From positions 1,612,001 through 1,676,000 of the forward strand of contig OY969789.1 in the NCBI GenBank assembly GCA_963703085.1: a stretch of DNA of 64,000 nt, written 5' to 3'. Position numbers and translations under genes: made by a program. The stretch comes from DATAEG01 sp963703085. Its GTDB lineage: Bacteria; Actinomycetota; Actinomycetes; Mycobacteriales; Jatrophihabitantaceae. Below the pieces are notes generated by a model. It did no database searches, was not told the origin of the DNA, and was given only the letters and a program-made list of their open reading frames with translations. Of the stretch, positions 1 to 8,954 are shown one piece after another (positions within the stretch are counted from its first letter, which is position 1; each line of letters begins with the position of its first letter).

Positions 1-719
1 GCTTCGTGCAGCACCCGGGTGACCGAGACCGGCAGCGGCTGGGGTCGCCGGTCGGCGCCTTCCAACCGGGACAGCGCAATGAGCTCGCCGACCAGCCGGC
101 CCAGCCGGGTGCCTTCGTGCTGCATCCGCCCGGCGAACCGGGCGACCGCCTCAGGATCGTCGGCGGCGTCTTGCACCGCTTCGGCGAGGAGAGTGAGCGC
201 ACCTACCGGCGTCTTCAGCTCGTGCGACACATTGGCGACGAAGTCGCGGCGCACCGCATCGAGCCGGCGCGCGTCGGTGACGTCCTCGAGCAGCAACGCG
301 ACGGCGATCACCCGGGGCTCAGGCAGCAGCACGGCGTCCTGCAGGGGAATGGCCTGCACCGAGACCACGGACGGCTCGCGTCCCGGGCGGGTCGGCAGCT
401 CGAGCTCTCCTGCGTCACGCGTGGCCGAGTCCATTGCGCTGCGGGCCAGTGCCCGCAGGGCGTCGCTGGCCATCCGGTCGCCCGAGATGGCGCCCAGTGA
501 TCGGGCGACGCGGTTGGCGAGCAGGATCGACTCGTCCCGGTCGACGATCACCACGCCGGAGGTCAGTTGCTCGACAACGAGGGCCGATAGCCTGGTGCCG
601 GGCGGCTCCGGAGTGACCGGTGCAGCGGCTGGAGCGGACCGGCGCCGCGCCAGCTGAGCGACGGCCAAGCCGAGCGCCAGCCCGAGGGCGAGCGCGAGCA
701 GCACGGCAACGACCGTCAC
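1..719 (-). CDS. senX3: Sensor histidine kinase SenX3 (N-terminal part, runs off window)
   Basis: Phosphate-responsive sensor kinase, partner of a RegX3/PhoP-type regulator that should lie just left of the window. Reading leftwards, the protein opens with one hydrophobic helix (TVVAVLLALALGLALGLAV), then a PAS-like region (GVVIVDRDESILLANRVA), then the dimerisation/H-box FVANVSHELKTPVGAL with the phosphoacceptor His. The sequence stops shortly after, so the ATPase domain is missing only because the window ends. The GTG at 719 was chosen because mycobacterial SenX3 also begins at this hydrophobic segment; an in-frame GTG at 797 would add 26 Arg-rich residues. It is divergent from phoU, with Pho-box-like repeats between them. 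Confidence 0.9.
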   Translation of the reverse strand, partial: MTVVAVLLALALGLALGLAVAQLARRRSAPAAAPVTPEPPGTRLSALVVEQLTSGVVIVDRDESILLANRVARSLGAISGDRMASDALRALARSAMDSATRDAGELELPTRPGREPSVVSVQAIPLQDAVLLPEPRVIAVALLLEDVTDARRLDAVRRDFVANVSHELKTPVGALTLLAEAVQDAADDPEAVARFAGRMQHEGTRLGRLVGELIALSRLEGADRRPQPLPVSVTRVLHE

Positions 720-791
720 GGCGGCAATGCTACGGCTCAGGAAGGCTCGCAACCGTCCCGAGCGCCCGCTGCGCCGGGTCCGTCGTGATCT

Positions 792-820
792 GTTCACCTG
801 ACGTACGGCGCTCGTTTACG
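792..820. promoter_or_regulatory. Pho-box-like direct repeats between senX3 and phoU
   Basis: GTTCACC begins at 792 and GTTTACG at 814, exactly 22 bp (two 11-bp turns) apart. A weak middle unit GTACGGC sits at 803. This matches the 11-bp direct-repeat layout of actinobacterial PhoP/RegX3 sites (GTTCACC plus 4). Binding is inferred, but the site lies between the sensor gene and phoU, where autoregulation is expected. Confidence 0.6.
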
Positions 821-888
821 CGGGATCCGTACGCCGGCGGTGCGGCCGACTACCCTCGCAGGCAGGTAGTCGAGGAGGCGGTGCGCGG

Positions 889-1560
889 ATGCGGGACATC
901 TATCACGACGAGCTCGATGCAATCGGTTCCTCGCTGTTGAGCATGACCGACAAGGTCGGGTTGGCGATGGACCGGGCCACCAACGCCCTGCTCGACGGCG
1001 ATCTGGCCAGCGCGGAAAAGGTCGTCAAGGACGACACCATTGTGGACGCGCTGCGGGCGGATCTGGAGCAACGCACGTTCACCCTGATGGCCCAGCAGCA
1101 GCCGGTCGCCGGCGAGCTGCGCCTGCTCATCACCACGCTGCACCTGGCCGCCGACCTGGAGCGGATGGGCGACCTGGCACTGCACATCGCGAAAGTGGCG
1201 CGAATGCGCTTCCCGGAGATCGCCGTTCCCACCGAGCTGCGCGACGTCATCTCGCAAATGGGTGCCGTTGCGCTGTCGCTGGTGAAGAAGGTCAGCGAGG
1301 TCATCGACGGCCGCGACGTGGCATTGGCCCAGGCCATCGAGGCCGAGGACGACTCGATGGATGCCTTGCACCGCAAGCTGTTCACCCTGTTGCTCTCGCC
1401 GAACTGGGCCCATGGCACCGAGGCGGCGATCGACATGACGCTGATCGGACGGTATTACGAGCGCTACGCCGATCACGCGGTCTCGGTGGCCCGCCGGATG
1501 GTCTTCATCGTCACCGGCGCGATGCCGGAACCGACCGCGTCCGCCTCGCTCACCGGCTGA
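889..1560 (+). CDS. phoU: Phosphate-specific transport system accessory protein PhoU
   Basis: Cytoplasmic negative modulator that links the Pst transporter to the SenX3-type sensor. It has 223 residues, the normal PhoU length, with two three-helix PhoU repeats. The N-terminal start MRDIYHDELDAIGSSL and the repeated acidic metal-binding motifs (for example DDTIVDALRADLE and EDDSMDALHRKLF) are typical. The ATG is preceded by a strong SD (GAGGAGG, 872-878). A small hairpin (GACTACC at 848 with GGTAGTC at 865) sits in the leader. It is divergent from senX3 and separate from the pst operon at 27.8 kb, so regulator and transporter are unlinked here. Confidence 0.93.
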   Translation: MRDIYHDELDAIGSSLLSMTDKVGLAMDRATNALLDGDLASAEKVVKDDTIVDALRADLEQRTFTLMAQQQPVAGELRLLITTLHLAADLERMGDLALHIAKVARMRFPEIAVPTELRDVISQMGAVALSLVKKVSEVIDGRDVALAQAIEAEDDSMDALHRKLFTLLLSPNWAHGTEAAIDMTLIGRYYERYADHAVSVARRMVFIVTGAMPEPTASASLTG

Positions 1561-1564
1561 GGCC

Positions 1565-2686
1565 TCAGGTCAGCCAGCGCCGGGCCAGGGCGGCAGCCTG
1601 CTGGTGCACCAGCTCACCGGCCCGGTGCATCGCTTGCTGTGGCTCGTCGACCAGGTCGGTGAGCAGGTAGGCATCGTCGAAGCCGGCGCTCGCCATCTGC
1701 TCGCGGGTCAGCGTGCTGCTCCCGGCCACCACCACGACCGGAACCCCGTGCCGGGCGGCCGCCGCAGCCACCCCGACCGGCGTTTTGCCGGACAGCGTCT
1801 GCTCGTCGAGCGAACCCTCGCCGGTGACGACCAGATCGGCCTCGGCCAGCATCGCGTCGAAGCCGACCAGCTCGAGCAGCAGAGCGACGCCGGATCGAAT
1901 CGATCCGCCGACCGTCAGCGCACCGAATCCGACACCACCGGCTGCCCCGGATCCCGGCACCGCAGAGTCGTCCCGGCCGGTCGCGGTAGCGGCCACGGCG
2001 GCCCAGTTGGCCAGCGCTGCCTCCAACTCGGCTACATCCAGTGCATCGGCGCCTTTCTGCGGGCCGTATACCGCCGCGGCGCCGCGCGGACCGAGCAACG
2101 GGTTGTCGACGTCGCTCGCGATCACCAGCTCGACGCCGTCCATGGTGGCCCGCGCGCCGGCGAGATCCAGCGTTGCCGCGCTGTGCAACGCGCCGCCGCC
2201 TCGGCCGACCTCGGTTCCGTGGCCGTCCCGGACGGACGCGCCGAGCGCCTGCAGGAATCCGGCCCCGCCGTCGGTGCTCGCGCTGCCGCCGATGCCGAGC
2301 ACAACCCGGCGCGCACCCCGTCCAACGGCCTCCCGGACCACTTCGCCCAACCCGAAGCTGGAGGCGGTCATCGGCTCCAGCCGACCTTCTGGCAACCGTT
2401 GCATGCCGCACACGGTGGCGAGCTCGATGACTGCGGTGCCGTCGCGCTCGGCATAGCTGGCCGGCTCCGGCATCCCCATCGGCCCACTGGCGATCACCGG
2501 GACGTCGGTGAATCCTGCCGCGACGACGGCCGCCACCGTCCCGTCGCCTCCGTCGGCCAACGGAACCCACCGCACGTCGGTGCCAGGCGCGACCGACCGG
2601 ATCCCTTCGATCAGGTGGACGGCGACCTCCACAGCCGCGAGCGAGCCCTTGAACTTGTCGGGAGCCAGCAACACCCGTTTCGTCAC
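1565..2686 (-). CDS. Glycerate kinase (GlxK/GckA-type, glycerate kinase type 1 family)
   Basis: Phosphorylates glycerate to phosphoglycerate. The 373-residue product starts TKRVLLAPDKFKGSLAAVEV, the family hallmark, and carries the glycine-rich LGIGGSASTDGGAGFLQALG-type loop and the GSGAAGGVGFG loop. The GTG start at 2686 lies 5 bp after the gpm1 stop, so the two form a two-gene operon feeding 2-/3-phosphoglycerate. An open frame continues far upstream, but it is antisense-like read-through of gpm1. The product matches the usual family length from the chosen start. Confidence 0.9.
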   Translation of the reverse strand: MTKRVLLAPDKFKGSLAAVEVAVHLIEGIRSVAPGTDVRWVPLADGGDGTVAAVVAAGFTDVPVIASGPMGMPEPASYAERDGTAVIELATVCGMQRLPEGRLEPMTASSFGLGEVVREAVGRGARRVVLGIGGSASTDGGAGFLQALGASVRDGHGTEVGRGGGALHSAATLDLAGARATMDGVELVIASDVDNPLLGPRGAAAVYGPQKGADALDVAELEAALANWAAVAATATGRDDSAVPGSGAAGGVGFGALTVGGSIRSGVALLLELVGFDAMLAEADLVVTGEGSLDEQTLSGKTPVGVAAAAARHGVPVVVVAGSSTLTREQMASAGFDDAYLLTDLVDEPQQAMHRAGELVHQQAAALARRWLT

Positions 2687-2691
2687 CGTCG

Positions 2692-3444
<753 letters not shown>

Positions 3445-3480
3445 CGCTCCATCCTCCCGTAACGCCCCCGTCCCCACTGC

Positions 3481-3554
3481 CGAGGGGGAGGTTGTTGCGG
3501 CCGAGGGGGAGGTTGCGCCCGCGACACGCCGAGGCATCCGGCCACAACCTCCCC
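3481..3554. repeat. Intergenic direct and inverted GGGGAGGTTG repeats
   Basis: CGAGGGGGAGGTTG occurs at 3481-3494 and again at 3502-3515 (21-bp period). An inverted copy ACAACCTCCCC at 3544-3554 pairs perfectly with 3485-3495. The set lies just upstream of gpm1 (minus strand) and before the riboswitch on the plus strand. It could be a regulator site for gpm1 or a transcript hairpin; nothing identifies the factor. Confidence 0.5.
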
Positions 3555-3593
3555 ATCGGCCTGGGCGGCGCGCCGGCCGGCTCGACTAAGCTG

Positions 3594-3675
3594 CGGGACG
3601 AGCCGTGACTGGCGCATCAGTTGGGTCACCAACGGGAAGCGGCTTCGCCGAGTTCGCCGAGCGCCTGGGCATCCC
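3594..3675 (+). ncRNA. ZTP riboswitch (pfl motif) upstream of glyA
   Basis: The stretch shows the conserved pfl/ZTP landmarks in order: CCGTGACTGGCG at 3603-3614, a paired element around TTGGGTCACCAACGGGAAGC (3621-3640), and the terminal CGCCTGGGCA at 3662-3671. ZTP riboswitches sense the folate-stress alarmone ZTP/ZMP and commonly precede glyA, purH and folate genes, and glyA follows here. No clear intrinsic terminator follows, so translational control, through the leader ORF or the glyA SD, is more likely. Recognition is from the motif by eye; covariance scoring was not run. Confidence 0.88.
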
Positions 3676-3696
3676 ACACCTGCAAGGAGCGCCCGC

Positions 3697-3771
3697 ATGA
3701 CCTCATCGGCACGATCTTGCCCGCTGCGGACGCGCTGCGTTCCCGCGGTGAGCCCGGAGGGCACATCATGA
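3697..3771 (+). CDS. Short leader ORF coupled to glyA (24 aa)
   Basis: An ATG at 3697 sits 7 nt after a good SD (AAGGAG, 3684-3689) directly downstream of the riboswitch core. It reads MTSSARSCPLRTRCVPAVSP and four more residues. Its TGA (3769-3771) overlaps the glyA start codon as ATGA, the classical geometry for translational coupling. The peptide has two Cys and three Arg codons but no known similarity. If translated, riboswitch folding could gate glyA indirectly by exposing or hiding this SD. It may also be a chance ORF. Confidence 0.45.
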   Translation: MTSSARSCPLRTRCVPAVSPEGTS

Positions 3772-5201
3772 CCAGCACTGAATCCACCGCGTTCCGCAGC
3801 GCGCTGGACGTCATCGCTGCGGTGGAGCCGAACGTGGCCGCGGCGATCGGTAAGGAACTCACCGACCAGCGCGAGTCGCTGAAGCTCATCGCCAGCGAGA
3901 ACTACGCCTCACCTGCCGTGCTGCTGGCGATGGGCAACTGGTTCTCCGACAAGTACGCCGAGGGCACGATCGGACACCGCTTCTACGCCGGCTGCCAGAA
4001 CGTCGACACCGTCGAGGCACTGGCCGCCGACCATGCGAAGGAGCTGTTCGGCGCGCCGCACGCCTACGCCCAGCCGCACTCCGGCATCGACGCCAACCTG
4101 GTCGCCTTCTGGGCGGTACTGGCCCACCGCATCGAGTCGCCGGCGCTGGAGCGCGCCGGGGTGCGCAACGTCAACGACATGACCGAGGACGACTGGCTGA
4201 CCCTGCGCCGGGCGTTCGGCGAGCAGAAGATGATCGGGATGTCACTGGACGCCGGCGGCCACCTCACCCACGGTTTCCGGCCGAACATCTCCGGCAAGAT
4301 GTTCCACCAGGCCAGCTACGGCACTGACGAGAAGACCGGCCTGCTCGACTACGACGGCGTTGCGGCGCTGGCCCGCGAGTTCAAGCCGCTCATCGTGATG
4401 GCCGGTTACTCCGGCTATCCCCGGCGGGTGAATTTCGCCAAGATGCGCGAGATCGCCGACGAGGTCGGGGCAACGCTCATCGTCGACATGGCGCACTTCG
4501 CCGGGCTGGTGGCCGGCAAGGTGTTCACCGGCGACGAGGACCCGGTGCCGTTCGCGCACGTCACGACCACCACCACGCACAAGTCGCTGCGCGGTCCGCG
4601 CGGTGGGTTGGTGCTGTGCCAGCCGGAGTACGCCGACGCCGTAGACCGTGGCTGCCCGATGGTGCTGGGCGGACCGCTGTCGAACATGATGGCCGCGAAG
4701 GCAGTAGCGCTGGCGGAGGCCAAGCAGCCTTCGTTCCAGACCTACGCGCAGCAGGTTGCTGCCAACGCCAAGGCACTGGCCGACGGGCTGATGCGCCGCG
4801 GCGCGAAGCTGGTCACCGACGGCACCGACAACCACCTCGTGCTCGTCGACGTGAACTCCTTCGGTGTCACCGGCCGGCAGGCCGAGAGTGCGCTGCTGGA
4901 CTCGGGCATCGTCACCAACCGCAACTCGATCCCGCGCGATCCGAACGGGGCGTGGTACACCTCCGGCGTCCGGTTGGGCACTCCCGCACTCACCAGCCGC
5001 GGACTCGACGAGGTTGGGATGGATCGGGTGGCGGAGCTCATCATCGGCGTGCTGTCGGCGACCAGCCCAGCAGCAGCACCCAGCGGCAGCGCGTCGAAGG
5101 CGAAGTACGTCCTGGCCGAGGGCATCGCGCAGCGGACGAAGGCGGCCTGTGCCGAGCTGCTCGCCGATCACCCGCTCTACCCCGAGGTCGATCTCGGCTG
5201 A
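3768..5201 (+). CDS. glyA: Serine hydroxymethyltransferase
   Basis: PLP enzyme converting serine and tetrahydrofolate to glycine and 5,10-methylene-THF. Family signatures include LIASENYASPAVL near the N terminus, GHRFYAGCQNVDTVE, the HSGIDAN segment, and the PLP-lysine region HVTTTTTHKSLRGPRGG with the Schiff-base Lys after TTTTH. 477 residues, longer than the roughly 420-residue E. coli form because of extra internal segments. The ATG at 3768 has SD GGAGG at 3757-3761. The upstream in-frame extension overlaps the riboswitch and is rejected. Control by the ZTP riboswitch ties it to one-carbon and purine supply. Confidence 0.95.
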   Translation: MTSTESTAFRSALDVIAAVEPNVAAAIGKELTDQRESLKLIASENYASPAVLLAMGNWFSDKYAEGTIGHRFYAGCQNVDTVEALAADHAKELFGAPHAYAQPHSGIDANLVAFWAVLAHRIESPALERAGVRNVNDMTEDDWLTLRRAFGEQKMIGMSLDAGGHLTHGFRPNISGKMFHQASYGTDEKTGLLDYDGVAALAREFKPLIVMAGYSGYPRRVNFAKMREIADEVGATLIVDMAHFAGLVAGKVFTGDEDPVPFAHVTTTTTHKSLRGPRGGLVLCQPEYADAVDRGCPMVLGGPLSNMMAAKAVALAEAKQPSFQTYAQQVAANAKALADGLMRRGAKLVTDGTDNHLVLVDVNSFGVTGRQAESALLDSGIVTNRNSIPRDPNGAWYTSGVRLGTPALTSRGLDEVGMDRVAELIIGVLSATSPAAAPSGSASKAKYVLAEGIAQRTKAACAELLADHPLYPEVDLG

Positions 5202-5211
5202 CCAGATCCGG

Positions 5212-5253
5212 TTTTGGCGGGAAACCGTCGGATAGGCGCGTGATCCGCCAAAA
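5212..5253 (+). terminator. Hairpin after glyA
   Basis: Perfect 9-bp arms TTTTGGCGG (5212-5220) and CCGCCAAAA (5245-5253) begin 10 nt after the glyA stop, with a 24-nt loop. There is no U-tract, so it may stabilise the 3' end rather than act as a strict intrinsic terminator. Confidence 0.5.
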
Positions 5254-5332
5254 GCTGCACCGGCGGCTACCGCGAGACAAGCCGGCAGCGAAACACCTTG
5301 CCAACAGGGATGGACCGCGCCACCGTCGGCAC

Positions 5333-6127
5333 ATGGTCAGCTCCGTGGCAGTCCTGTCCGACATCCATGGTGTGCTGCCCGCGCTGGACGCCGTCCTCGC
5401 CGAGCCGGAGGTGCAGAGCGCCGAGCGGATCGTGCTTACTGGCGACATCGCCGCGGGGCCGCTGCCGGCGCAGACACTCGACCGGCTCATCGGACTCGGC
5501 GAGCGCGTCATCTGGGTGCGCGGCAACGCCGAACGCGAACTGGTGGCACTGGCCCGCGGCGGCGAGACGTCGATCCCGGATCCCATCGCGCCCTGGGCCG
5601 CCGCCCAACTCACAGCTGAGCACGTCGAGCTCCTCGCCGGCCTCCCGCACCCGGTGTTCCTCGACGTCGCCGGCTTCGGCACGGTGGCCTTCTGCCACGG
5701 GACCCCGCGTGACGACGAGGAGGTGCTGTTCGTGGAGAGCAGCGCCGAACGCTGGCTGGCCGCGTTCGACGGCCTCGCCGACGAGGTGCGCACCGTCGTG
5801 TGCGGCCACACCCACATGCCGTTCACCCGCTTGGTCGACCGGCGCCTGGTGCTCAACCCGGGCAGTGTCGGGATGCCCTACGGGCGGGCCGGCGCGCACT
5901 GGGCGCTGCTGCGCGACGGCACGGCGGTGCTGCGCCGCACCGACTTCGATATCGCTGCGGCCGGCGAGCAGTTGATCGCCGAGAGCGACTACCCGGAGGT
6001 GGCCGAGTGGGCGGACTATTTCTTGCCGTCCCGAGCCAGTGATCTCGAGGCGTTGCGGACGTTCCGGCCCCGTGAAGGCGGCCTGCCGGCACCGACCGCG
6101 GGCAGCATAGATTCTCCCCATGACTGA
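5333..6127 (+). CDS. Metallophosphoesterase (YfcE/calcineurin-like)
   Basis: Predicted cytoplasmic metal-dependent phosphoesterase. Metal-ligand motifs appear in order: AVLSDIHGVLPALDAV (D-x-H), VLTGDIAAGP (GD), WVRGNAER (GN[A/H]E variant), FCHGTP, VVCGHTHMPF (GH-x-H) and LNPGSVGMP. 264 residues, typical for the family. The ATG at 5333 is the first start in frame just before the catalytic domain; no strong SD is present. The last 8 bp overlap the next gene, so the two are probably coexpressed. Substrate unknown. Confidence 0.85.
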   Translation: MVSSVAVLSDIHGVLPALDAVLAEPEVQSAERIVLTGDIAAGPLPAQTLDRLIGLGERVIWVRGNAERELVALARGGETSIPDPIAPWAAAQLTAEHVELLAGLPHPVFLDVAGFGTVAFCHGTPRDDEEVLFVESSAERWLAAFDGLADEVRTVVCGHTHMPFTRLVDRRLVLNPGSVGMPYGRAGAHWALLRDGTAVLRRTDFDIAAAGEQLIAESDYPEVAEWADYFLPSRASDLEALRTFRPREGGLPAPTAGSIDSPHD

Positions 6128-6536
6128 TGACGCGTTGGCGGGCCTGCTGGCTGAGCGCAACCACGGAGTCCTGGTGACGATGAAGCGCAACGGCCGACCG
6201 CAACTGTCGAACGTCAACCACACCTTCGATGCGGAGCGGCGCTTGCTCCGGGTCTCGATCACCGCCGACCGGGCCAAAGCCAAGAACCTGTCCCGAGACC
6301 CGCGGGCCAGCTTCCATGTGACCAGCGACGACTTCAGCCGGTGGGCGGTGGCCGAAGGCACCGCCGAGCTCACCCCGGTGGCAGCGGATCCGCATGACGC
6401 GACCGTCGAGGAGCTCGTCGACGTCTTCCGCGCCGTGCAGGGCGAGCACCCGGATTGGGACGACTATCGCGCGGCGATGGTCCGCGATCACCGCCTGGTG
6501 GTGAAACTGCGGGTGGAGCGGATCTACGGCCAGTAG
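6120..6536 (+). CDS. PPOX-class flavin/F420-dependent oxidoreductase
   Basis: Small split-barrel protein of 138 residues resembling the Rv1155/TIGR03618 group, which use F420 or FMN. Features are the N-terminal helix, LVTMKRNGRPQLSNVNHTF strand pair, SITADRAKAKNLSRDPR (phosphate-binding region) and C-terminal VVKLRVERIYGQ. The start overlaps the phosphoesterase end by 8 bp. A TAGATT hexamer sits 6 nt before the ATG, so an independent leaderless transcript is possible. The substrate cannot be deduced. Confidence 0.82.
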   Translation: MTDDALAGLLAERNHGVLVTMKRNGRPQLSNVNHTFDAERRLLRVSITADRAKAKNLSRDPRASFHVTSDDFSRWAVAEGTAELTPVAADPHDATVEELVDVFRAVQGEHPDWDDYRAAMVRDHRLVVKLRVERIYGQ

Positions 6537-6538
6537 CG

Positions 6539-7147
6539 TCAGCGACCCTGCTCCAGCCAGGACATCACAACGTCCACGGCGAACTCGACCTGCGCCTTGC
6601 TGACCCGCGGCCGGTGGGTGAGCGACGCGGCGACGATCGGGCTGACCAACAGGTCGATGACCCACTGCGGGTCGTAGTCGGCGCGGATCTCGCCGGAGGC
6701 GACTCCGCGGGCCAGGACGTCGATGAACACCTGGTGCCGTGGCCCGATCACCTTCTCCCGGAAGCGCGAATAGAGCTCCGGGTAAGCGATGCCATCAGCC
6801 GCAAGGCGCTGCATCAGCCGGCCGTGCAACCCGTTCACCCAACGGCTGCGCATGCTCTCGACGATGTAGAGCAGATCGCCGCGGACCGACGCACCGGGCG
6901 GGTTCGGCACCGGACCTTTGACGCTGCCGATCGCCTCCAGCACCAGCTCGTCCTTACCGGGCCAGCGCCGGTACACCGTCGTCTTCGCGACGCCGGCGCG
7001 AGCCGCGACCGACTCGAAACTGAAAGCCCGGTAGCCGTTCTCGGTGAGCTCCTCGATCGCCGACTCGACGATGGCCTCGTGCCGATCGGCATCGCGCGGC
7101 CGGCCAGGTCTGCGCCGCTCGTCCACAGCAGCTGCGTCGCCGGCCAT
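6539..7147 (-). CDS. TetR-family transcriptional repressor (efflux-linked)
   Basis: 202-residue regulator. An N-terminal helix-turn-helix is visible (IVESAIEELTENGYRAFSFE, then VAARAGVAKTTVYRRWPGKDEL), followed by a variable ligand-binding domain. The ATG overlaps the stop of the upstream DHA2 transporter gene (TGATG), so transporter and repressor form one operon. The likely role is ligand-relieved repression of that operon. The open frame continues upstream into the transporter gene without meaning. Convergent with the PPOX gene, with only 2 bp between stops. Confidence 0.88.
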   Translation of the reverse strand: MAGDAAAVDERRRPGRPRDADRHEAIVESAIEELTENGYRAFSFESVAARAGVAKTTVYRRWPGKDELVLEAIGSVKGPVPNPPGASVRGDLLYIVESMRSRWVNGLHGRLMQRLAADGIAYPELYSRFREKVIGPRHQVFIDVLARGVASGEIRADYDPQWVIDLLVSPIVAASLTHRPRVSKAQVEFAVDVVMSWLEQGR

Positions 7148-8856
7148 CAGTGCGCCGCCGTAGCCAGCGCGTCCTGGCCGGGCGGAGTACCGGGTTCGTC
7201 CTCCTTGCGCCGTCGAGTCACGCCGGGCAGGAATGCGAACGCCAGCCCCGCGCCGATCAGGTCGAACAGGGCTGCGACCAGCGAGGTGACGCGCATCGCG
7301 GAGATGAACGAGTCCTTGGTCTTCTGCACATATCCGCCGATCGCCCGCTGGGCGTCGGCCTGGGCCTTGGCGACCTGCTGCGGGGTGAGCCGGCCTCCGG
7401 CCAGCTTTTGCCGCTCCTGCAGTGCCTTTCCGGCGCTGCCGATGTATTCGAAGGAGCCGCCGATCGATTCGCTGGTGTCTTTGCGTACCAGCGGGCCGAC
7501 CTTGGCCGAGTCGGGCAGTTGCGAGACGACCGACGCCGGCTGATCGAGCTGCCGGGCCAGCGCTGCGGGCGTATCCGCGCCGAGGTGGCTGCGGAACACG
7601 ACGGCCAGGATCGAGCCGAGGACAGCAACACCGAGCGCACCGGCGACCTGCCGGACGGTGTTGTTCACCGCCGAGCCCGCACCCGCCTTCTCGCGGGGCA
7701 CCGCGCTCATGATCGCGGTGGTGGCCGGCGCCATCGTCACGCCCATGCCGGCGCCCATGCCGAACATCAGCACCTCGATGAACCATTGCGGCGTCGACTC
7801 GGTGCACAGCCCGTATCCGGCCATGGAAATCGCGACCAGCGTCAACCCGCTGCCGGCCACCCATCGGGTGCCGAACTTCTTCGTCAGCCGGGACGACATC
7901 GGTGCGGCGATCATCTGCGCCGCAGCGACTGCGATCAGCGCGACGCCGGCGGTGAGCGCGGTGTAGCCGCGCACTGCCTGCAGGTAGTAGGCCAGGTAGA
8001 ACGTCGAGCCCATCAGCGCGAAGAAGGTCAGACCGATCACCGCGCCGCCCGCGGTGAACTGCTTGTTCTTGAACAGCGTCATGTCGATCGTCGGGTGGCT
8101 GCTACGCCGCTCCATCCGCACGAACACGACCATCAGCACGATGCCCACCGCGATCATGCCGAGGCTGTTCCACCGCAACCATTCGTTGCTGTTGCCGCCC
8201 TCGATGATCCCGTAGACCAGAGCACCCAGACCGACCATCGACAGCACGATTCCGGTCGGGTCGAGCCGGTGCGGGCGCGGGTCCTTCGAGTCCGGCACCA
8301 GGGCGAAGATCAGCACCACGCCGATGATCACGATCGGCACATTGATCAGGAAGACCGAACCCCACCAGAAGTACTTCAGCAGTGCACCGCCGGTGATCGG
8401 ACCGAGCGCGATGGCCATGCCGGCCGCACCGGCCCAGACTCCGATGGCCTTGCCGCGCTCCTCCGGCTCGAACACGTTCTGGATGATCGACAAGGTCTGC
8501 GGCTGCACCGCGGCGGCGCCGATGCCCATCAAGGCACGGCAGATGATCAGCTGCGTCGGGTTCTGCGCAAACGCCGTCAACGCGGACATCGCCCCGAACA
8601 TGAGCAGGCCGGTCATCAGGATGCGCTTGCGACCGAACCGGTCGCCCATGACACCCCACGGGATGAGCAGACCGGCGAACACCAGCGCGTAGGAGTCGAC
8701 CGCCCACTGCATCTGGCTCTGCGACGCACTGAGGTCCTCTTGGATCGTCTTCAGCGCGACGTTGAGAATCGTGTTGTCGAGGATGACGACCAGCAGGCAG
8801 ATGACCAGCACGCCGAGGATCCCCCACCGGCGGCGCTGGATTGTTTCCTGATCCAT
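7147..8856 (-). CDS. DHA2-family drug:H+ antiporter (14-TM MFS)
   Basis: 569-residue inner-membrane exporter of the EmrB/QacA type. Signatures are the TM1 start LVICLLVVILDNTILNVALK, motif A GVMGDRFGRKRILMTG after TM2, and the motif C region GAAGMAIALGPITGGALL in TM5. There are about 14 hydrophobic segments, with an extracytoplasmic insert between the last two (around residues 430-500). ATG start at 8856. Cotranscribed with the TetR gene. Substrate unknown; multidrug or metabolite export is the family norm. Confidence 0.9.
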   Translation of the reverse strand: MDQETIQRRRWGILGVLVICLLVVILDNTILNVALKTIQEDLSASQSQMQWAVDSYALVFAGLLIPWGVMGDRFGRKRILMTGLLMFGAMSALTAFAQNPTQLIICRALMGIGAAAVQPQTLSIIQNVFEPEERGKAIGVWAGAAGMAIALGPITGGALLKYFWWGSVFLINVPIVIIGVVLIFALVPDSKDPRPHRLDPTGIVLSMVGLGALVYGIIEGGNSNEWLRWNSLGMIAVGIVLMVVFVRMERRSSHPTIDMTLFKNKQFTAGGAVIGLTFFALMGSTFYLAYYLQAVRGYTALTAGVALIAVAAAQMIAAPMSSRLTKKFGTRWVAGSGLTLVAISMAGYGLCTESTPQWFIEVLMFGMGAGMGVTMAPATTAIMSAVPREKAGAGSAVNNTVRQVAGALGVAVLGSILAVVFRSHLGADTPAALARQLDQPASVVSQLPDSAKVGPLVRKDTSESIGGSFEYIGSAGKALQERQKLAGGRLTPQQVAKAQADAQRAIGGYVQKTKDSFISAMRVTSLVAALFDLIGAGLAFAFLPGVTRRRKEDEPGTPPGQDALATAAH

Positions 8857-8874
8857 GAACAGAGGTGCCCTTCG

Positions 8875-8926
8875 TTTCGATACACTGTCGTAGCGGAACT
8901 AGTGAACACCCTCGAGTTTCGCTACG
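8875..8926. promoter_or_regulatory. Candidate TetR operator before the DHA2/TetR operon
   Basis: An inverted pair CGTAGCG (8889-8895) / CGCTACG (8920-8926) and a direct pair TTTCGATAC (8875-8883) / TTTCGCTAC (8917-8925) lie immediately upstream of the transporter start. The position fits autoregulation by the TetR gene product; binding is inferred. Confidence 0.4.
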
Positions 8927-8954
8927 CAAGCGGAGCGAATCTATCCCTCGCCCC

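Noticed and set aside
720..797. Longer SenX3 start at GTG 797
   Set aside because: In frame, but the added residues are Arg-rich and homologues start at the hydrophobic helix; kept only as an alternative.
889..1476. Minus-strand long ORFs opposite phoU and similar long antisense ORFs throughout
   Set aside because: Composition artefact of high GC; no family motifs.
3621..3767. N-terminal extension of glyA
   Set aside because: It overlaps the ZTP riboswitch and has no SHMT similarity; the ATG at 3768 has a good SD.
7148..7864. Extended TetR frame overlapping the transporter
   Set aside because: Arg-rich shadow of the MFS gene; the ATG at 7147 is coupled and gives a normal TetR.
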